Shown here: one piece after another, positions 36,134 to 48,643 of the stretch | Layout: every line of letters starts with the position of its first letter | Numbering within the stretch: position 1 is the stretch's first letter | Assembly: GCA_964007475.1 (NCBI GenBank) | Contig: OZ023273.1 | Location: 109,304,485-109,368,484 of the forward strand | DNA from: Hybos culiciformis | Lineage: Eukaryota > Arthropoda > Insecta > Diptera > Hybotidae | Length of the DNA: 64,000 nt | Direction of reading: 5' to 3' | The notes under the pieces: model-generated | Seen by the model: the letters and a program-made list of their open reading frames with translations, nothing else | Databases searched by the model: none | Told to the model about the DNA's origin: nothing | Position numbers and translations under genes: made by a program

Positions 36134-37575
36134 CTATGTATCTACACATATTAATCTCTCTAAATACGTTAACATATATGTCCTTACTTGTACTTAATTG
36201 TAAATGCTATATGGACACTCTATTCTAATATAAGTATTTTAAGTATTCACCTTGAAAGTAAAGACGTAAGTTCCAAAGTAAACCTTTTGCGCAGCTGTCT
36301 ATTTGAAACATTGTTTCTATATTGAAGAAGTTTTTTCACCGACCCAGGCTCACATATCAACCTTTTGTTAAAAATAAAATTATAATGCTTAATGAAATGA
36401 AAGTCCATGGTTTTTAATGCTTAGAGGAATTATGTTCATTACCCCAATTCTATTTTAAATAGAAAAGTGGATTAAAAAATGTTCAAATCTATGTGGGTTA
36501 GTAGGGATTTTCGAATACTTTTAGTCTTACGGTTTTCCAAAGAAAAGACCATAGTACAAAAAAAAAAACAAAAAACTTTCACATAATTTCTTTTTAAAAA
36601 CCAACCATAAAAAATTTATTTTATTTTTACTTAATTTTTTTTTTTTTTTCACAATAATAAGCTCCAGAATTTCTAGGTATAGAAAAATAAAAAAAAAAAG
36701 GGCAAAGAATAATGCAATAATAAAATGTACCTGTGAAAAGCAGGAAATTAAATTTATTTTTTTATTTTTTTTTTTTGCTTTCTTTCTAACAAAATGAAGT
36801 TATCATCCATTATTTGCGGTTATATTCTTTTTTTTTGCTTTGTGGTTTTTCTTTTGTTTTTATAAAATAAATTCTTATTATTTTTTTTTTTTTTTGCTTT
36901 TTTTTTGTCAATTTTCTTTGCCCTTGTAAAGGAAAATTGCTATATAGATATCACTATATATATAGAAAGGAAAATGCAATGCACTTTTTTGTTTCCTAAA
37001 ACAAACGCATTCAGAAATCCTAAAATTAAAAACTTTTTTCTAAACCATTTATCTTTAATTTTATATTCTTTTTTTTTGTTTTTTTTTTTTTTTTCATATT
37101 TTCAAAAACAACTTTGTCGTAATAATTTATAACATTTTTTTTTTTTTTTGCTATCTTCATATTTCAACAGCATACTTTTGGAATATAAAGTTTGCATACA
37201 CAATTTAAAGCATTAAGATGAAAAAGGCACTAAACTGTAAGAAATAAAAAAATTATTTTTTTTCTTTTTTGGAATATTTTAAAATACAAAGTGACGATTT
37301 AAATTTGCCAAACATTATTAGCATAAATTGCAATAAAAACTTTAGCCACAGAGCTGTTAAATATCCATTTACATGAAAAATGTGTATAGAAATTATAAGG
37401 AAAGAAACAATTTGTATAAGAATGTATTATATAAATGCATAAAAGTCTTGAATTGCAATATCATTGAAAACTTGTTAATGAACACTTCATTAAAAATCAC
37501 TTTAATAAAACGACTGACTCGAGTATATAAAAGTATATAAAACAGAAACATAATTTCAGGTATAAATATTGGGTT
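36134..37575. other. AT-rich DNA without recognisable genes
   Basis: Extreme poly-T runs (36630-37150) and nothing else that can be supported. Confidence 0.55.
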
Positions 37576-37820
37576 GGGGTCTTAATTCTGTATTGCATAA
37601 TTCTGTATACCAAAATTCTTTATAGCAAAATTCTGTATTAACAAAATTCTGTATTGTATAATTCTGTATAGACAAAATTCTGTTAGACAAAATACTGTAT
37701 TGTATAATTATGTACCGCAAAATTCTGTATTACAAAATTCTGTATTGCAAAATTCTGTATTGGAAAAATAAAATAAAAAAAATATGCGCGCGCCGCAAAT
37801 CCCACTGACCGACCACCAGT
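37576..37820 (+). repeat. CAAAATTCTGTATTG minisatellite with a G/C-rich tail
   Basis: About eleven degenerate units of 13-19 bases (consensus CAAAATTCTGTATTG) run to 37762. After an A-rich spacer comes GCGCGCGCCGCAAATCCC and GACCGACCACCAG (37786-37820). The unit also occurs in the hAT element at 47.4 kb. The G/C-rich tail is the reverse complement of the core of the foldback element at 21.4 kb with about three mismatches in 30. It looks like one arm plus core of a foldback element. Confidence 0.7.
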
Positions 37821-40800
37821 TTAAATATTTTTTAAAATATTGTATGAAGATTTTAAAAGGCATGCTTCTCAAAACCTTACTTCCCCAAATTTACAGAAAA
37901 ATATCTTCAAATTCTGAAATTCATAACATCTTGTTTGCATCCAATGCTTGATATTCATCTTTTTTTTTTCTCCATCTTCTTTTACCTTTTTATTTTAAAG
38001 ATTTATATATTTTTTTTTATTATTACATAGATTTAAAAACTTTTCCCTTAAGTTTGTTTTAAATTGTGTGAATGCAGAGAAAATCTCCATCCAACCACTA
38101 TTTTCTTTTGAACTATTTTTTCTTTTTTTTTACTTTAATATCGATCCAGCATACAACTTATTAATGCTTTATTGTAAGTTTTATAATCATTTCCGTAATT
38201 TTTGTTTTTTTTTTTTTTTGCATTACCTTAACTCGTTTCCCAACGGTATGAGGGTATTTACTATTAACACAAAGAATTATGAAAAAAAAAATAATAATGT
38301 TTTTTTTCTTTGGGGCACAAAAAATAAGCGTATATATACATTATATATTATAAAAAAAAACTTAAGCATAAAATTGTTAACCTATTTTAACTTTTTAGGT
38401 AAATATTAAGAGAAAAACACTACTTAGCAGCTTCCATTATAAAATTTATTGTTTCTATGTGCAAAAAAAAAAAATACGAAAAAGAAAATATTTAGCTTTA
38501 AAAATGCGATAATTACGGAAATAGAGAAAACTGTGACACTTATGTTGTTTTTGCTTTCAAATTGATTGCTTAGATACGACCGAAACATAGAGAGAAAATA
38601 AACAACAAAATAAATAACAAACAATATTGTGGGAGCAATTAGTAAAACTTTTAAAGATTAAAAAAAAAGAAAATAACTATAATGAATAAGTTTTAACATT
38701 AAGGAAATTAATTTTTAGATTATTTGTCTCGAAATGGCAGCCTTGATTATCGCAAATAGATAATAATGTGTTAATTGATTTTTGAGTTTAGAAATGAGAA
38801 GAATAAGCGTTTGCAAAAATTATTCAAATGATCTTGTCTACAGATTCATAAAAGAGGTTATTGTTTAATGAGTCGTTTTAAGCGATTATTTATAAAGTTT
38901 TAACTGTGACGTAGATATACAAAAATAATCATAATTTTGTTATTTATTTCTTTCGACACTATGTACTATTATGCAAAGATTTCGTTCTAATATATGGAAA
39001 CAAAGATGAAATGAATAATGGTCATGACTTTCTCAAGCAACCAAAACAAATTATTAAATAAAAATCTATAAAAAAAAAAACTATATTTTTTTTCTTATAT
39101 ACATACACATAAATTAATTCCAATTAGCTTTAAATCTTATGATGACACTACAAATCAATTTTTCTTTTCATTCTTTTCTGGTCAAATAATCATAAAATTC
39201 TATTTTGTAATGGTTTTCTTGTATTGAAAAAAAATAAAAAATGTTTAATAAAAACATACAAAGTAAAGAAATGGGAATTAAATGTTAAAGAAGGAAGAAA
39301 AAAAAATAATATAATATTTTTGAAGAAAAAATATATTATGGGGCATTATGGCCAAGAAAATAAAAAAAAAATTTCAGAGACATAAGAATGTAAAAAATAT
39401 AAGAAAAACTTTTCAAATTATTATGATTTTATTTATTTATTTTGTTTTTTTTTTTCGAACAAAATATTTACTTAAAAAAAAATCAATTGTTTTCATTTCA
39501 GTTCCAGAGAAGAAAAATATGATGTAAAGTAACTTTTACAGCAAATGCTGCGCTAAATTTTCTGGCTTAAAATAAGTTCACTATATACTTAGTCCATAGT
39601 GTTGAAATCCTATAAGACTAATTTCTACAAACTACTATCAACTGATTTGCATTCTTATAAAGTTATTTAAAAGCCTTAATTTCTTATTAGCACGACATTA
39701 GTTAGATATAAACACATATTAATTCATTGTTCTATAACCAGCAATAAAGTGTACCAATCAAATTATAATTTTCCTTTAAGTTTTAATTTGAAAAAAATTC
39801 TAAAATCTTATATAATACTATATACCCACTCATATTGAGCGTCTCAAATTAAATTCAGTAAATTTTAAGCAAATCTATCCATCATGTATAACATTAATCT
39901 ATATATATTAACAAAACCAACAGCCCACTATTCATTTTTTTCTCCTCGGGCTAGAAAAATTCTTCTTGGTCGCAAAAGAAAATAAATTTAATTTATGAAA
40001 TTTTTTTAATATTTTAAGAAATTCTTTTACCAAATATTTGATAAAATTAATATCTACCGTTTATTGTACTTATACTTTATTAGCTTGAAAACGGTCATAA
40101 GTTTGGAATTTTTTATTAATTAAAAAAATCAAAAAAATACAATTTCATAGGTATATTATATTCATATTTAAAAAACGCGTGTATGCATTTTTTTTACGAA
40201 TTGTTATGTTTTATATTATGACACGGGATTATTAATTGATTTTTCGAATTCGGAACGGATTTGATGGAATTTTTGTCGGAAATTAAAATTTATTATAACT
40301 GCCAAGCAACAATATAAGAACTCTTAAAAATGTTTCTCTATTATAAAATTAATAAAAACATTTATCCACTTTAAAAACTCAGAATCTCATAATTTTATGA
40401 AACATTTTAAGTTTTTTGAAAAAGTATATTTATTTTCAATAATATTTCTGATAAATTTTTCAGCATATTTTAATACAGTTTTAACAAAATTTCAAAATGT
40501 TCAAAAAAAAAAAAACAAGATAATCGATTGTTTCATAAGACCAACGATATTTTTTTTTAACGAGAATTTGTTTTTGGATGAATGCCATGTTGTTGAATAA
40601 ACATAAAGTGTATATATATATGGTGTATTTATATAATATGAAAAATTCTCATTTTAAATTTACAATTTAATAACTTTTGCTCAAAGCTATTGGAAACAGA
40701 AATAAAGGAATTTTGTTTTTTATTTTTTTTTATTTTATTGTGGGTGAAAGTTATTCTTTTTCCTCTTGGATGAAATTAAAAATATTTATTGCATTTTCTT

Positions 40801-43622
40801 TAAGCATTAAAATATTAAATATATCCATATTTGAAAAATAAATTACATTTTAGATAATTGTTTCTTTTTTTTCTTTTTTCTTTTAATTTAAATGTATATT
40901 CAGTAAAAGAATTATATTTTTTTAAATTAAATGGGTCGTTCTCATTTTGAAACTGAAAGCTTTTTTTTTTTAAGATTTTAAGATTTAAGATTTCAGTAAG
41001 AAGGATATTATAATATATAAGAAATTGAGATTTATTTTTAATGTAATTTAACGATAATAAGGCGATAAACAAGATATTAGAGAGATATTGTGATAAAATA
41101 TAGCACACAATAACCACAGCGATAAAATATTCAAATAATTGATCAAACATTTCCAACGAAGCAGAAAACACTCATCGTTGGTATTAAAAAAAAAACAACT
41201 AGAGAATATGCGTGTTTTGCAATAACTACCATCGAATACCTCAAAGTCAAAGGCATAATTCATTTTCTATTACGATAAATTCTGTATAATAACGTTTCCT
41301 TGTAAATCTTAATCTATTGAAAGAAGTTTATATATACTCAAATTTATTTCCTAAACTTTTTTTCCATCAGAACTTAAAAATAACATTATGTACATTTCCT
41401 AATTTTTTAAATCTTTTCCAAAGTTATAATTCGTATTACATATATTTTTATAAATAACATACATTGAGAAAAATGTTAATTAAAATGGAATATAATATTT
41501 CATATTTTGTGATTCGGTCTTTAATTAAATCTTTTAAAGAATATAAACATACTTTCTCTGAGATTAAATGTACAAACTTAAATTGAATTAACCCTCAATG
41601 AGAACATTACTTTTAATATCTTCATAATCTAACAATATTTTTTGTATATCTTCTATATCTATTTCATCCACAAATTCTTGGTATTATTCAACATTGCTTT
41701 TTACACTTCGATTTCGTTTTATATAAATTGGATGAAAATTTGTACCATAATCTTAACATACGTTTAGAAAATATATATAATATATAAAAAAAAAAACCAA
41801 AGGGAAGTGAAGTTAACTTAATTTGGAAAGTAAGAGTCCAGTTTTGGATCGATAATTTTATCTATAATCAATACCAATAATTTCAGAAAAATCAGATAAG
41901 AAGGAAAATCCAATGTATTCAATGTATAAGTTTTCAGGACATTGAAAATTTTCGAATAACAATGCCTTTGGATATTTACTAAAATGTCAATATTATGTAT
42001 TTATATAGAAGAAATTAAATTTTTAAGCAGAACAACTGTTTAATTTCCAAGTTATAGAGAACTTTAACTAACCTGCCTCTTTTGCAACTAACTTTATAAC
42101 ACATACGTTATTATACGTAACGTAATATATTCAAGCGAAAAGAAATCAAAATGAAAAGAGTAATAAAAACTAATGTGTAACACAAGCTTCTGAAAATACT
42201 TTTAACCCTATTTTAGTCTTCTTAATTTTTTTTTTGTTTTGTTTTAGGATATTTCGTTTTTGGTATTAAATATTTATTTAACCCCCCAAATATTTATATT
42301 TGTTTTCTTTTATTTTTCCCTTTTTCACTTTCCTTATTTGGACTTGGTAATATCCTTTTAGAGGCGCTGTTAAAATTGTATTAATAGATGAAATATAAAA
42401 TATTTACATGTAAATATAGGATCCTTTTCAGCCAAAATTATTAACGGATCATTGATTCCTGATCTTATATTTATACTTTAGATTTATTTTATTTTGTTTA
42501 GTATTTATATGTGCGTATATATACTATATATCATAAAATCTTGAATTTTTTCTACACATACAAATTCTTTATTTTATAATTCCCAACAATTTTCAGAGTT
42601 TATCACTATTTAGTATATAGAGACTACTAGCCCATTATATCTTTATTATTTAGATATTTATAGCCATTTTCTACTCTTTCCTTGTAATATAAGGAACCAT
42701 ACAAACATTGTGGTCTTATCGACGAATATTTTAAATACAAATTAATATTAAATATCTTTTATATCAAGAGATAATTCAATATTAAAAAAATCGTTTGCAA
42801 TATTGAATTAAAACGAACAAAAGTTTATGTTAATTTCCTTATTTCATATAATATTAGATACACGTACAATCAATGTTGAGCTTTCAACTTTTAAAACATA
42901 AGTTTTAAATAACTTATCAATAAATTAATAAAATTTACACAAAAAATTTAGTCGTTATCGTCAATTTTAAAATTCTCTAGTTTGTGCTCAAAATAACAAT
43001 CAGTATATAGTATAAATATGTCAACATTTAATGAATAATATTCACCCTTTAATAAATAAATTCAAATTTTAATTATACAATATTTTTTTTTTTTTCAACA
43101 AACAAAATTAATTGGATAAAATTCTCTGCGATAATACACAATAATAATGTTCTAAAATAAAACTAAAATGTAATCTGATATTTTCACAAATAAATATATA
43201 TATATGTATTTTTATATGTATTCTAATACACATTATTAATTCAGTTTTCTAATTATACTAATTTATTAACGATTATGCCAGTAAAATGGTAAGAAAATGG
43301 TTAAAGAAGTTAAATGTGATATTTAAAATAATGTCACAAAGGCATTATATAAGTCCTTTTTTTTTTTTTTGCTCTGGAAATACAAACATATTAAAGATAA
43401 TGTTTCCGAATCGTCTAATCTTCTATACAGTATATTGTGTGTATATATAATTTATATATGTATAAACATTTACATATAATGTATATTAAAATATATGTTT
43501 GAGTGTATATAAGAATAATATAAAAAAAATTTTATCAGAATATTGTATCACACAATCAGAACAAAAATGACCCAATACTTTTTGAACCTCAGAAATAAAA
43601 ATTAATATAAATTATATAAATT
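37821..43622. other. AT-rich DNA without recognisable genes
   Basis: No supported gene or TE ends. The 118- and 71-residue overlapping minus-strand frames around 40815-41263 have no recognisable motif, and their composition is that of the flanking DNA. Confidence 0.5.
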
Positions 43623-44141
43623 ACTAGCTGTACCCGAACACACGTTGTTGTGGAACACACGTTTTAAGTGAAATTTCAGATTGATGAACAATTATAGAAG
43701 CTAGTTATTTTTTTGGGAAAATATCTAAGAAGAATTAATATTTATCATTTCAACACTTATACAATTTAATATATATATATAAACCAAATTTGTGTTTTTA
43801 TCAATTTCCGCTATTTATGAATCAAATTTGAATGAAATCGGAAGAACTTTTAAAGTCCGCCCCGAGGGGAGGTCGCTGTGTAGGAGGTCAACAAATTTTT
43901 TGTTAGGAAATTTGTGCGTGTAACAAGTTCCTCTATTTACGTACCAAATTTGAATGAAATCGGACGAACTTTTAAAGTCCGTCCCCGGAGGAGGTCCCTG
44001 GGTAGGACGCCAATCAAATTTTAAAATAGCCCCCAACCTGACACAAAGACATGGTGTAAGTTTGAAAACGATTAATTGAGCGGTTTAGGAGCCTATTCGG
44101 AACAGACAAACAGACAAAGAGACAACTTCGATTTTATATAT

Positions 44142-44172
<31 letters not shown>
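43623..44172 (+). mobile_element. Non-autonomous repeat element with (TAGA)n tail
   Basis: It begins ACTAGCTGTACCCGAACACA, a start I know from widespread short insect repeats. It ends in AACAGACAAACAGACAAAGA, an ATTTTATATATA block and a (GATA)n microsatellite (44143-44172). Inside are two tandem related blocks (about 43800-43895 and 43920-44015) with AAATTTGAATGAAATCGG, then AACTTTTAAAGTCCG, then a GGGAGGT/GGAGGTC block. A microsatellite tail suggests a retrotransposed or RTE/SINE-like tail, but a Helitron or mini-me-like origin is possible. The 73-residue frame on the minus strand is a shadow. Confidence 0.6.
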
Positions 44173-45722
44173 CGATAAATTTCAGCGCAATAGACAATTT
44201 TCAAAAAATAGATGAAACGAGAACAAATTAAGATTTTAATAATTATTCTGATCCGCAGTATAAAAATGTTAATATTTATTGAGACTTCTTTGTACTTTAT
44301 TATAAAATTATTATAAAAGTACTAAGCTATAATGTTTATTTATTTCGATAATGAATTACTTAATTGAAAGTTTTGAACAAAGATATAGTTACTATATTCT
44401 TCTGAATTGCGATAGAAACAAAAAAGGCATACACACAAACTGAAACATCCTTAAGAAATCCTGTTGTGTGAAAATAAAAACTTGTATTGATATAAATATC
44501 ATTTTATTATTTTTATGTTAGTCAAAAAAAAAAGTTTCCTCTAAAAAATATAACAAAATTCTCAGAATTTTAATTAATCTAGAATCGTCGCGTCCGTCGA
44601 AAGTAATAAATAAAAAATATTTGTTTGATTTTTTTTTTTTTCTCCAAGACATCATAAATTTCACATAAGGTTCTTTGTCCTAGTTTAATTAATAAGTTTA
44701 CTCTGTGTATAAACAGAAAGTAGGTATATCTAATTTTATAAATTTTTCTATTAAAATTCAATTTTCTTTTGTTTTATATTCATAAATAAACCTTTATAAT
44801 AAACGGAAATATTTTTCAATTAAAATTAATTTCAATAAATCAAAACCTTTAGCCATTAAAATAAACATAATAAAAATCAATTTAATAAAAGAAATAGGTA
44901 GTAAACCAAAAATGGGGGAATATGTATATAAGTATTAAAATCGCCTTTTTTTTTGTATTTTTCAAAAAAGTTCCCTAAATTTAATGGCAATCAATAAATT
45001 TTCATAATTAACAATAAATTTTCTACGAATGAAAGAGAAAAATAAAAATATCAAAAACATTTTGATACTATACCTCTCTATAAAAATTTATTGATTTTAG
45101 AAGTGTAAATTTTCTTTTTTTTTTACATAATAATATTATGAATGAAGGATTTGAGAGCATAGTTAAATGTTCTTATTATGTTATGAGAGATATGTATTAA
45201 AGTTTCAATTTATTTTAGGGCTTTCGTATTTTTGAAGTTTAACTTCTTTAGCGAAGTATTTTTTGAAATTTTGTGCAACAGGGATTTAATTCAACGGAGG
45301 CAAGCGACAAATAGAAAAGTGGCGAAATATGGTTTGACGTAGCAAGTAGCTATTTACCAAAATAATAGAGATACTACACACCAGATTAATAGCGATGTAT
45401 GGTAGAGGAAAAACGTGTACTAAAAAAATTAAAAAATATTAAAAAAAATTTTTGAACATTTAAAAAGAAAATTTTTACAAAATCAAAATTTGATAAAATT
45501 GGTTTAAGAATTAAATGGATGAAAAATATATATAAATGACCCTTTTAGAAATAATGTTCGATTTTCTTGATTTTTGAATTTTTATCCGAAAGCACTTATA
45601 AAATAAGTCCAAAATCTTTTTTCCGTTTCTCTCAAATAACTTTAGAAGCTTAACTTCAGCAGTGAGTTTATGGGAATGAGGCTCACACATTTCAAAAAAA
45701 AAAATTACAAGAAAATTGCAAT
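44173..45722. other. AT-rich DNA, possible repeat fragment at 45.2-45.7 kb
   Basis: Mostly featureless. The segment 45220-45420 is less A/T-rich and holds GAAGTTTAACTTCTTTAGCG. A related motif (GAAGCTTAACTTCAGCAGTG) occurs at 45647 in the same orientation, hinting at a decayed transposon I cannot name. Confidence 0.4.
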
Positions 45723-46146
45723 GAATTTTAGTGCGCATGTGATCGGTAAGTTGTATTTACAATCGCAAATTTAGCTCGGTAAATGGTATATTACATGCGT
45801 CAATATACATGAAATTATTTAATTAAGTATATTTTATTTACATTCTCCCTATTAAGTAAATTTTATTTACTTTCTTCATTTTGAACTTTTGTTTATTTTT
45901 TGCATTTCAAATGTATTGATTGCAACTACCTCTCACATGCACATTAAAACCGTATTCAAAACATGTTAATAAAATTTGTTATACAGCTCGTTGTGTATAT
46001 ACACAAAAACACATGGACACTTGTCAATATTATATCACTCGACCTAACGTCTCCTGATATAAGTATTGACTCGTGTCTATGTGTTTTTGTGTATTCCCAA
46101 CTCGTTGTAAAAACAAATTTTCTTAACATGTGTTGTAATCTACTAA
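45723..46146 (-). mobile_element. Foldback-type element, locus 2 (compact copy)
   Basis: Reverse-orientation match to locus 1. It runs from GTGCGCATG...GGTAAGTTGTATTTAC and TTAGCTCGGTAAATGGT to TAACATGTGTTGTAATCTAC. It contains the palindrome (45958-46134) with a 50-base unpaired centre (ATATCACTCGACCTAACG region) that locus 1 lacks. The compact structure makes it the better guide to the original element. Confidence 0.7.
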
Positions 46147-46996
46147 TAAAAGTTTATTGTCAACAGTCAATGGTATATACTTTTCCAACCTTTTCACTGG
46201 TTGGAAAATTGTTTTTTGATATTTCGAGCTATTAAGGTAAGTCTTAATAAAAATAAAAGTTCTACAACTCTGAAAGCTTGTAATATATATGAGATTTAGA
46301 TTTTGATTTTGAACAAAAAAAATTTGTTTTAGCAAAAATTAATTTCAGATATTGAATGTTGCTTTTTCGTTTAACTCTTTAAAACAGAAAACTTTTTTTT
46401 TTTATTTATTTTTTATTTATTAGGAAGAAAACTTATTGTTAAAATTTGTGCGTACCAATTTTTTTTCTTTTATCTTGATTATTTGGGAAAAAAAAATTTA
46501 TAACATTAACAAAACAAACCAACTTTTTGTTTTGATAAGAAGGAGAACATACTTTATTAAAACAAATATACTCTTCAATTGAATTTTCATAAATGAGGAA
46601 ATTTGTATATATTTTTATATAACTTTGTTAGAAAGTTTCCTTTTTCAAGGATTAAATTTATATCCTTCTGTTACTTTTTTTTTTTTATATATATAAAAAG
46701 CCTATTCGTGTTTATTGTTTTTAATTTTTAAACAACAAGAGAAAAAAAAAATTTGCTAATTTTTTATTTTATTTTGTTAATGAACTTTTTTTTTAAGGTT
46801 TTGCGTGTTTCATTTTTTTACAAAAAAAATCATCAAACAATAATAAAGTGAGGATGATTTGTTACAATTCACAAACATCATCTTAAAATATAAACAAGGT
46901 AAGTATTTATTACTTTTATGTGAAAAACACAAACTCTTTGTTTAAGCAAGCGGAAAAATTATCCTGACAAAATAAAAGCCACAACGACACACGATG
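46147..46996. other. AT-rich DNA without recognisable genes
   Basis: Includes a short hairpin (TTTTCCAACC ... GGTTGGAAAA, 46180-46210). Nothing else is supportable. Confidence 0.5.
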
Positions 46997-47004
46997 ATCT
47001 ATAA

Positions 47005-48000
47005 CAGGGGTGGCCAGACTTTATCCCGACAGGAGCCGAAATTACAAAAATCAGAATTGTCGAGAGCCGCAATTAGAAATTGTTTTAAATATCGTCGGTC
47101 TCATTCAAAAATCACGAAACTGCTGGATTTGAATTTTTTTTTCCTTTTTTTTTAGTACATTTTGGTACTTTGTGGAAAATGGAAATAGTCTTGCGGATAA
47201 TTTATGAGCTTTCGACTTCTAACTTTGAACATATTAAAATTTAAGTTTTTTATAATTTTTCTACAATATAGGACAAACGAGACTCTCTTTATTGTCATTC
47301 TTCGCATTTATCTTTATATTCATTCATAATTTATTTAAAAAAATTCGCATGCATATGTTTATTTATTTATAAAAAAAATTATATGACAACCAATACATTA
47401 CATAAGAAAACGGTTTTTTTTTGGGATCGTGTCGAAATTCTGTATTGCAAAATTCTTTGTTGCAAAATATTGTACAACAAAAAAAATTCTGGATTGCAAA
47501 ATTCTGTATTGAAAAAAATTTTATGAATAAATTCTGTATGTAGAAAATTCTGTTTGACAAAATTCTGCTACAGTAAAATTCTGCTACATCAAAATTCTGT
47601 ATGGACAAAATTCACTTATAGTAAAAACTAAAAACGGAGATAATTATTATCTTTTTTTATATATAACAAATTTTGTTAATTAGATAACTCTTTTTTTAAT
47701 ATTCAATAAATTTAATATGATGTACAAATTATAATAACAAAAATCATATCAAAAAAATTTTCTAACAATAGGTACCGTGCTATAATTTTTTTTTGATTCT
47801 CTGTAGCTGTCCTATTCTTATCAAAATTCGTCAAGTTTTGATAACGATTATTTTTCGCTAATTTTAACTGAAAACAAAAAATAAATCGGTTGATTGAATT
47901 TAAATTTAGTTTACATTTACATAAAAAAATCTACGTACAGATTTTCTGTATTGGAAAAATAAAATTAAATATTATGCGAGCCGCAGTTTGGCCAAGTATG
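47005..48000. mobile_element. 996-bp hAT element sharing a target copy with its neighbour
   Basis: The left end CAGGGGTGGCCAGACTTTAT and right end GCCGCAGTTTGGCCAAGTATG are flanked by ATCTATAA (46997-47004 and 48001-48008). Subterminal GAGCCGCA/GAGCCGAA motifs are typical of hAT ends. The interior carries a CAAAATTCTGTATTG minisatellite (47433-47615). No transposase is recognisable, and the 81-residue minus frame is the minisatellite read as repeated IQNF-like units. Confidence 0.85.
47433..47615 (+). repeat. CAAAATTCTGTATTG minisatellite
   Basis: About eleven degenerate units, the same family as 37576-37762. A single further unit, TTTTCTGTATTGGAAAAATA, lies at 47942, next to the right hAT end. 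The unit at 37.7 kb also precedes the same GGAAAAATAAAAT spacer. Confidence 0.75.
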
Positions 48001-48008
48001 ATCTATAA

Positions 48009-48635
48009 CGTAGGTGGCCATAACGTGGCTCGCGAGCCGCATGCAGCTCTTGAAGTCGATTGGAATGGTTCTTATGCAGATTTTGTAATAATTTCTATAA
48101 GAAATTTTTTTTTATAGAATAAATAAAAAAAACATTAAATTTTTTATTATATGAAAACAAAATTTTCTTTTTCATTTAGACAAAATTATACAAATTCATT
48201 TCTTTAGAATTTACACAAAACATAAAAAAAATAACAAGAAAAAAATATTACATAAATAGAAAAAGTTTAGAAAGTACATTTACTTGTTGATGCCTTACGG
48301 GTACTGTCCAATCTAGAAGGTAACCAAAGTTTGGTTAATGACCTGTTAGGCAGTTCGCAGCAGCTCAGTTAAATGATTATCAGTTAAAACAGACCCAAAT
48401 TTATTTTTAACAAATTTAAGTGTTGAATATAACGACTCGCAAGAATACGAAGTACCGAAAATAGATATAAGCCTAAGTGCACAATCTTTGATTTTAGGAT
48501 ATTTCTGTTCCGGAACCTGTTTCCAAAAGTCAATGGTTGAACAATTATTTTGTTTTTTCTGTTGATTATAAATGGCTCTTTAAAATATTAATTAATAAAT
48601 GTGGCTTCCAAAGTTAGTATAGCTGGCCACCCCTG
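48009..48635. mobile_element. 627-bp hAT element with a transposase remnant
   Basis: The left end CGTAGGTGGCCATAACGTGG and right end GGCCACCCCTG are flanked by ATCTATAA (48001-48008) and ATTTATAA (48636-48643), seven of eight matching. Both ends match the 35.7-kb copy. It abuts the preceding hAT element with only the shared target copy between them. The interior keeps the last part of a transposase gene on the minus strand. Confidence 0.88.
48346..48564 (-). pseudogene. hAT transposase C-terminal fragment
   Basis: This 73-codon open stretch ends in TAA and has no start codon, so it is a fragment. It reads DFWKQVPEQKYPKIKDCALR, then LISIFGTSYSCESLYSTLKF, then VKNKFGSVLTDNHLTELLRTA. The pattern YP.I...AL.L.S.FG.SY.CE..YS..K..K...S.LTD.HL...LR is the C-terminal dimerisation region of hAT transposases, here closest in style to the ZBED5/GTF2IRD2-like group. 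The catalytic core is absent. The fragment sits between the intact ends of its element, so this copy was internally deleted. It would have relied on a transposase made elsewhere. Confidence 0.88.
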
Positions 48636-48643
48636 ATTTATAA

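Noticed and set aside
37576..37762. CRISPR-like array (repeated units with short spacers)
   Set aside because: Units are degenerate, run into each other and have no regular spacers. The setting is a eukaryotic genome, so this is a minisatellite.
40815..41263. 118- and 71-residue overlapping minus-strand frames
   Set aside because: They are in different frames, have no motif, and are rich in Phe/Ile/Lys/Asn as expected by chance here.
47363..47608. 81-residue frame with repeated IQNF-like units as a repeat protein
   Set aside because: It is the CAAAATTCTGTATTG minisatellite read on the minus strand inside a hAT element.
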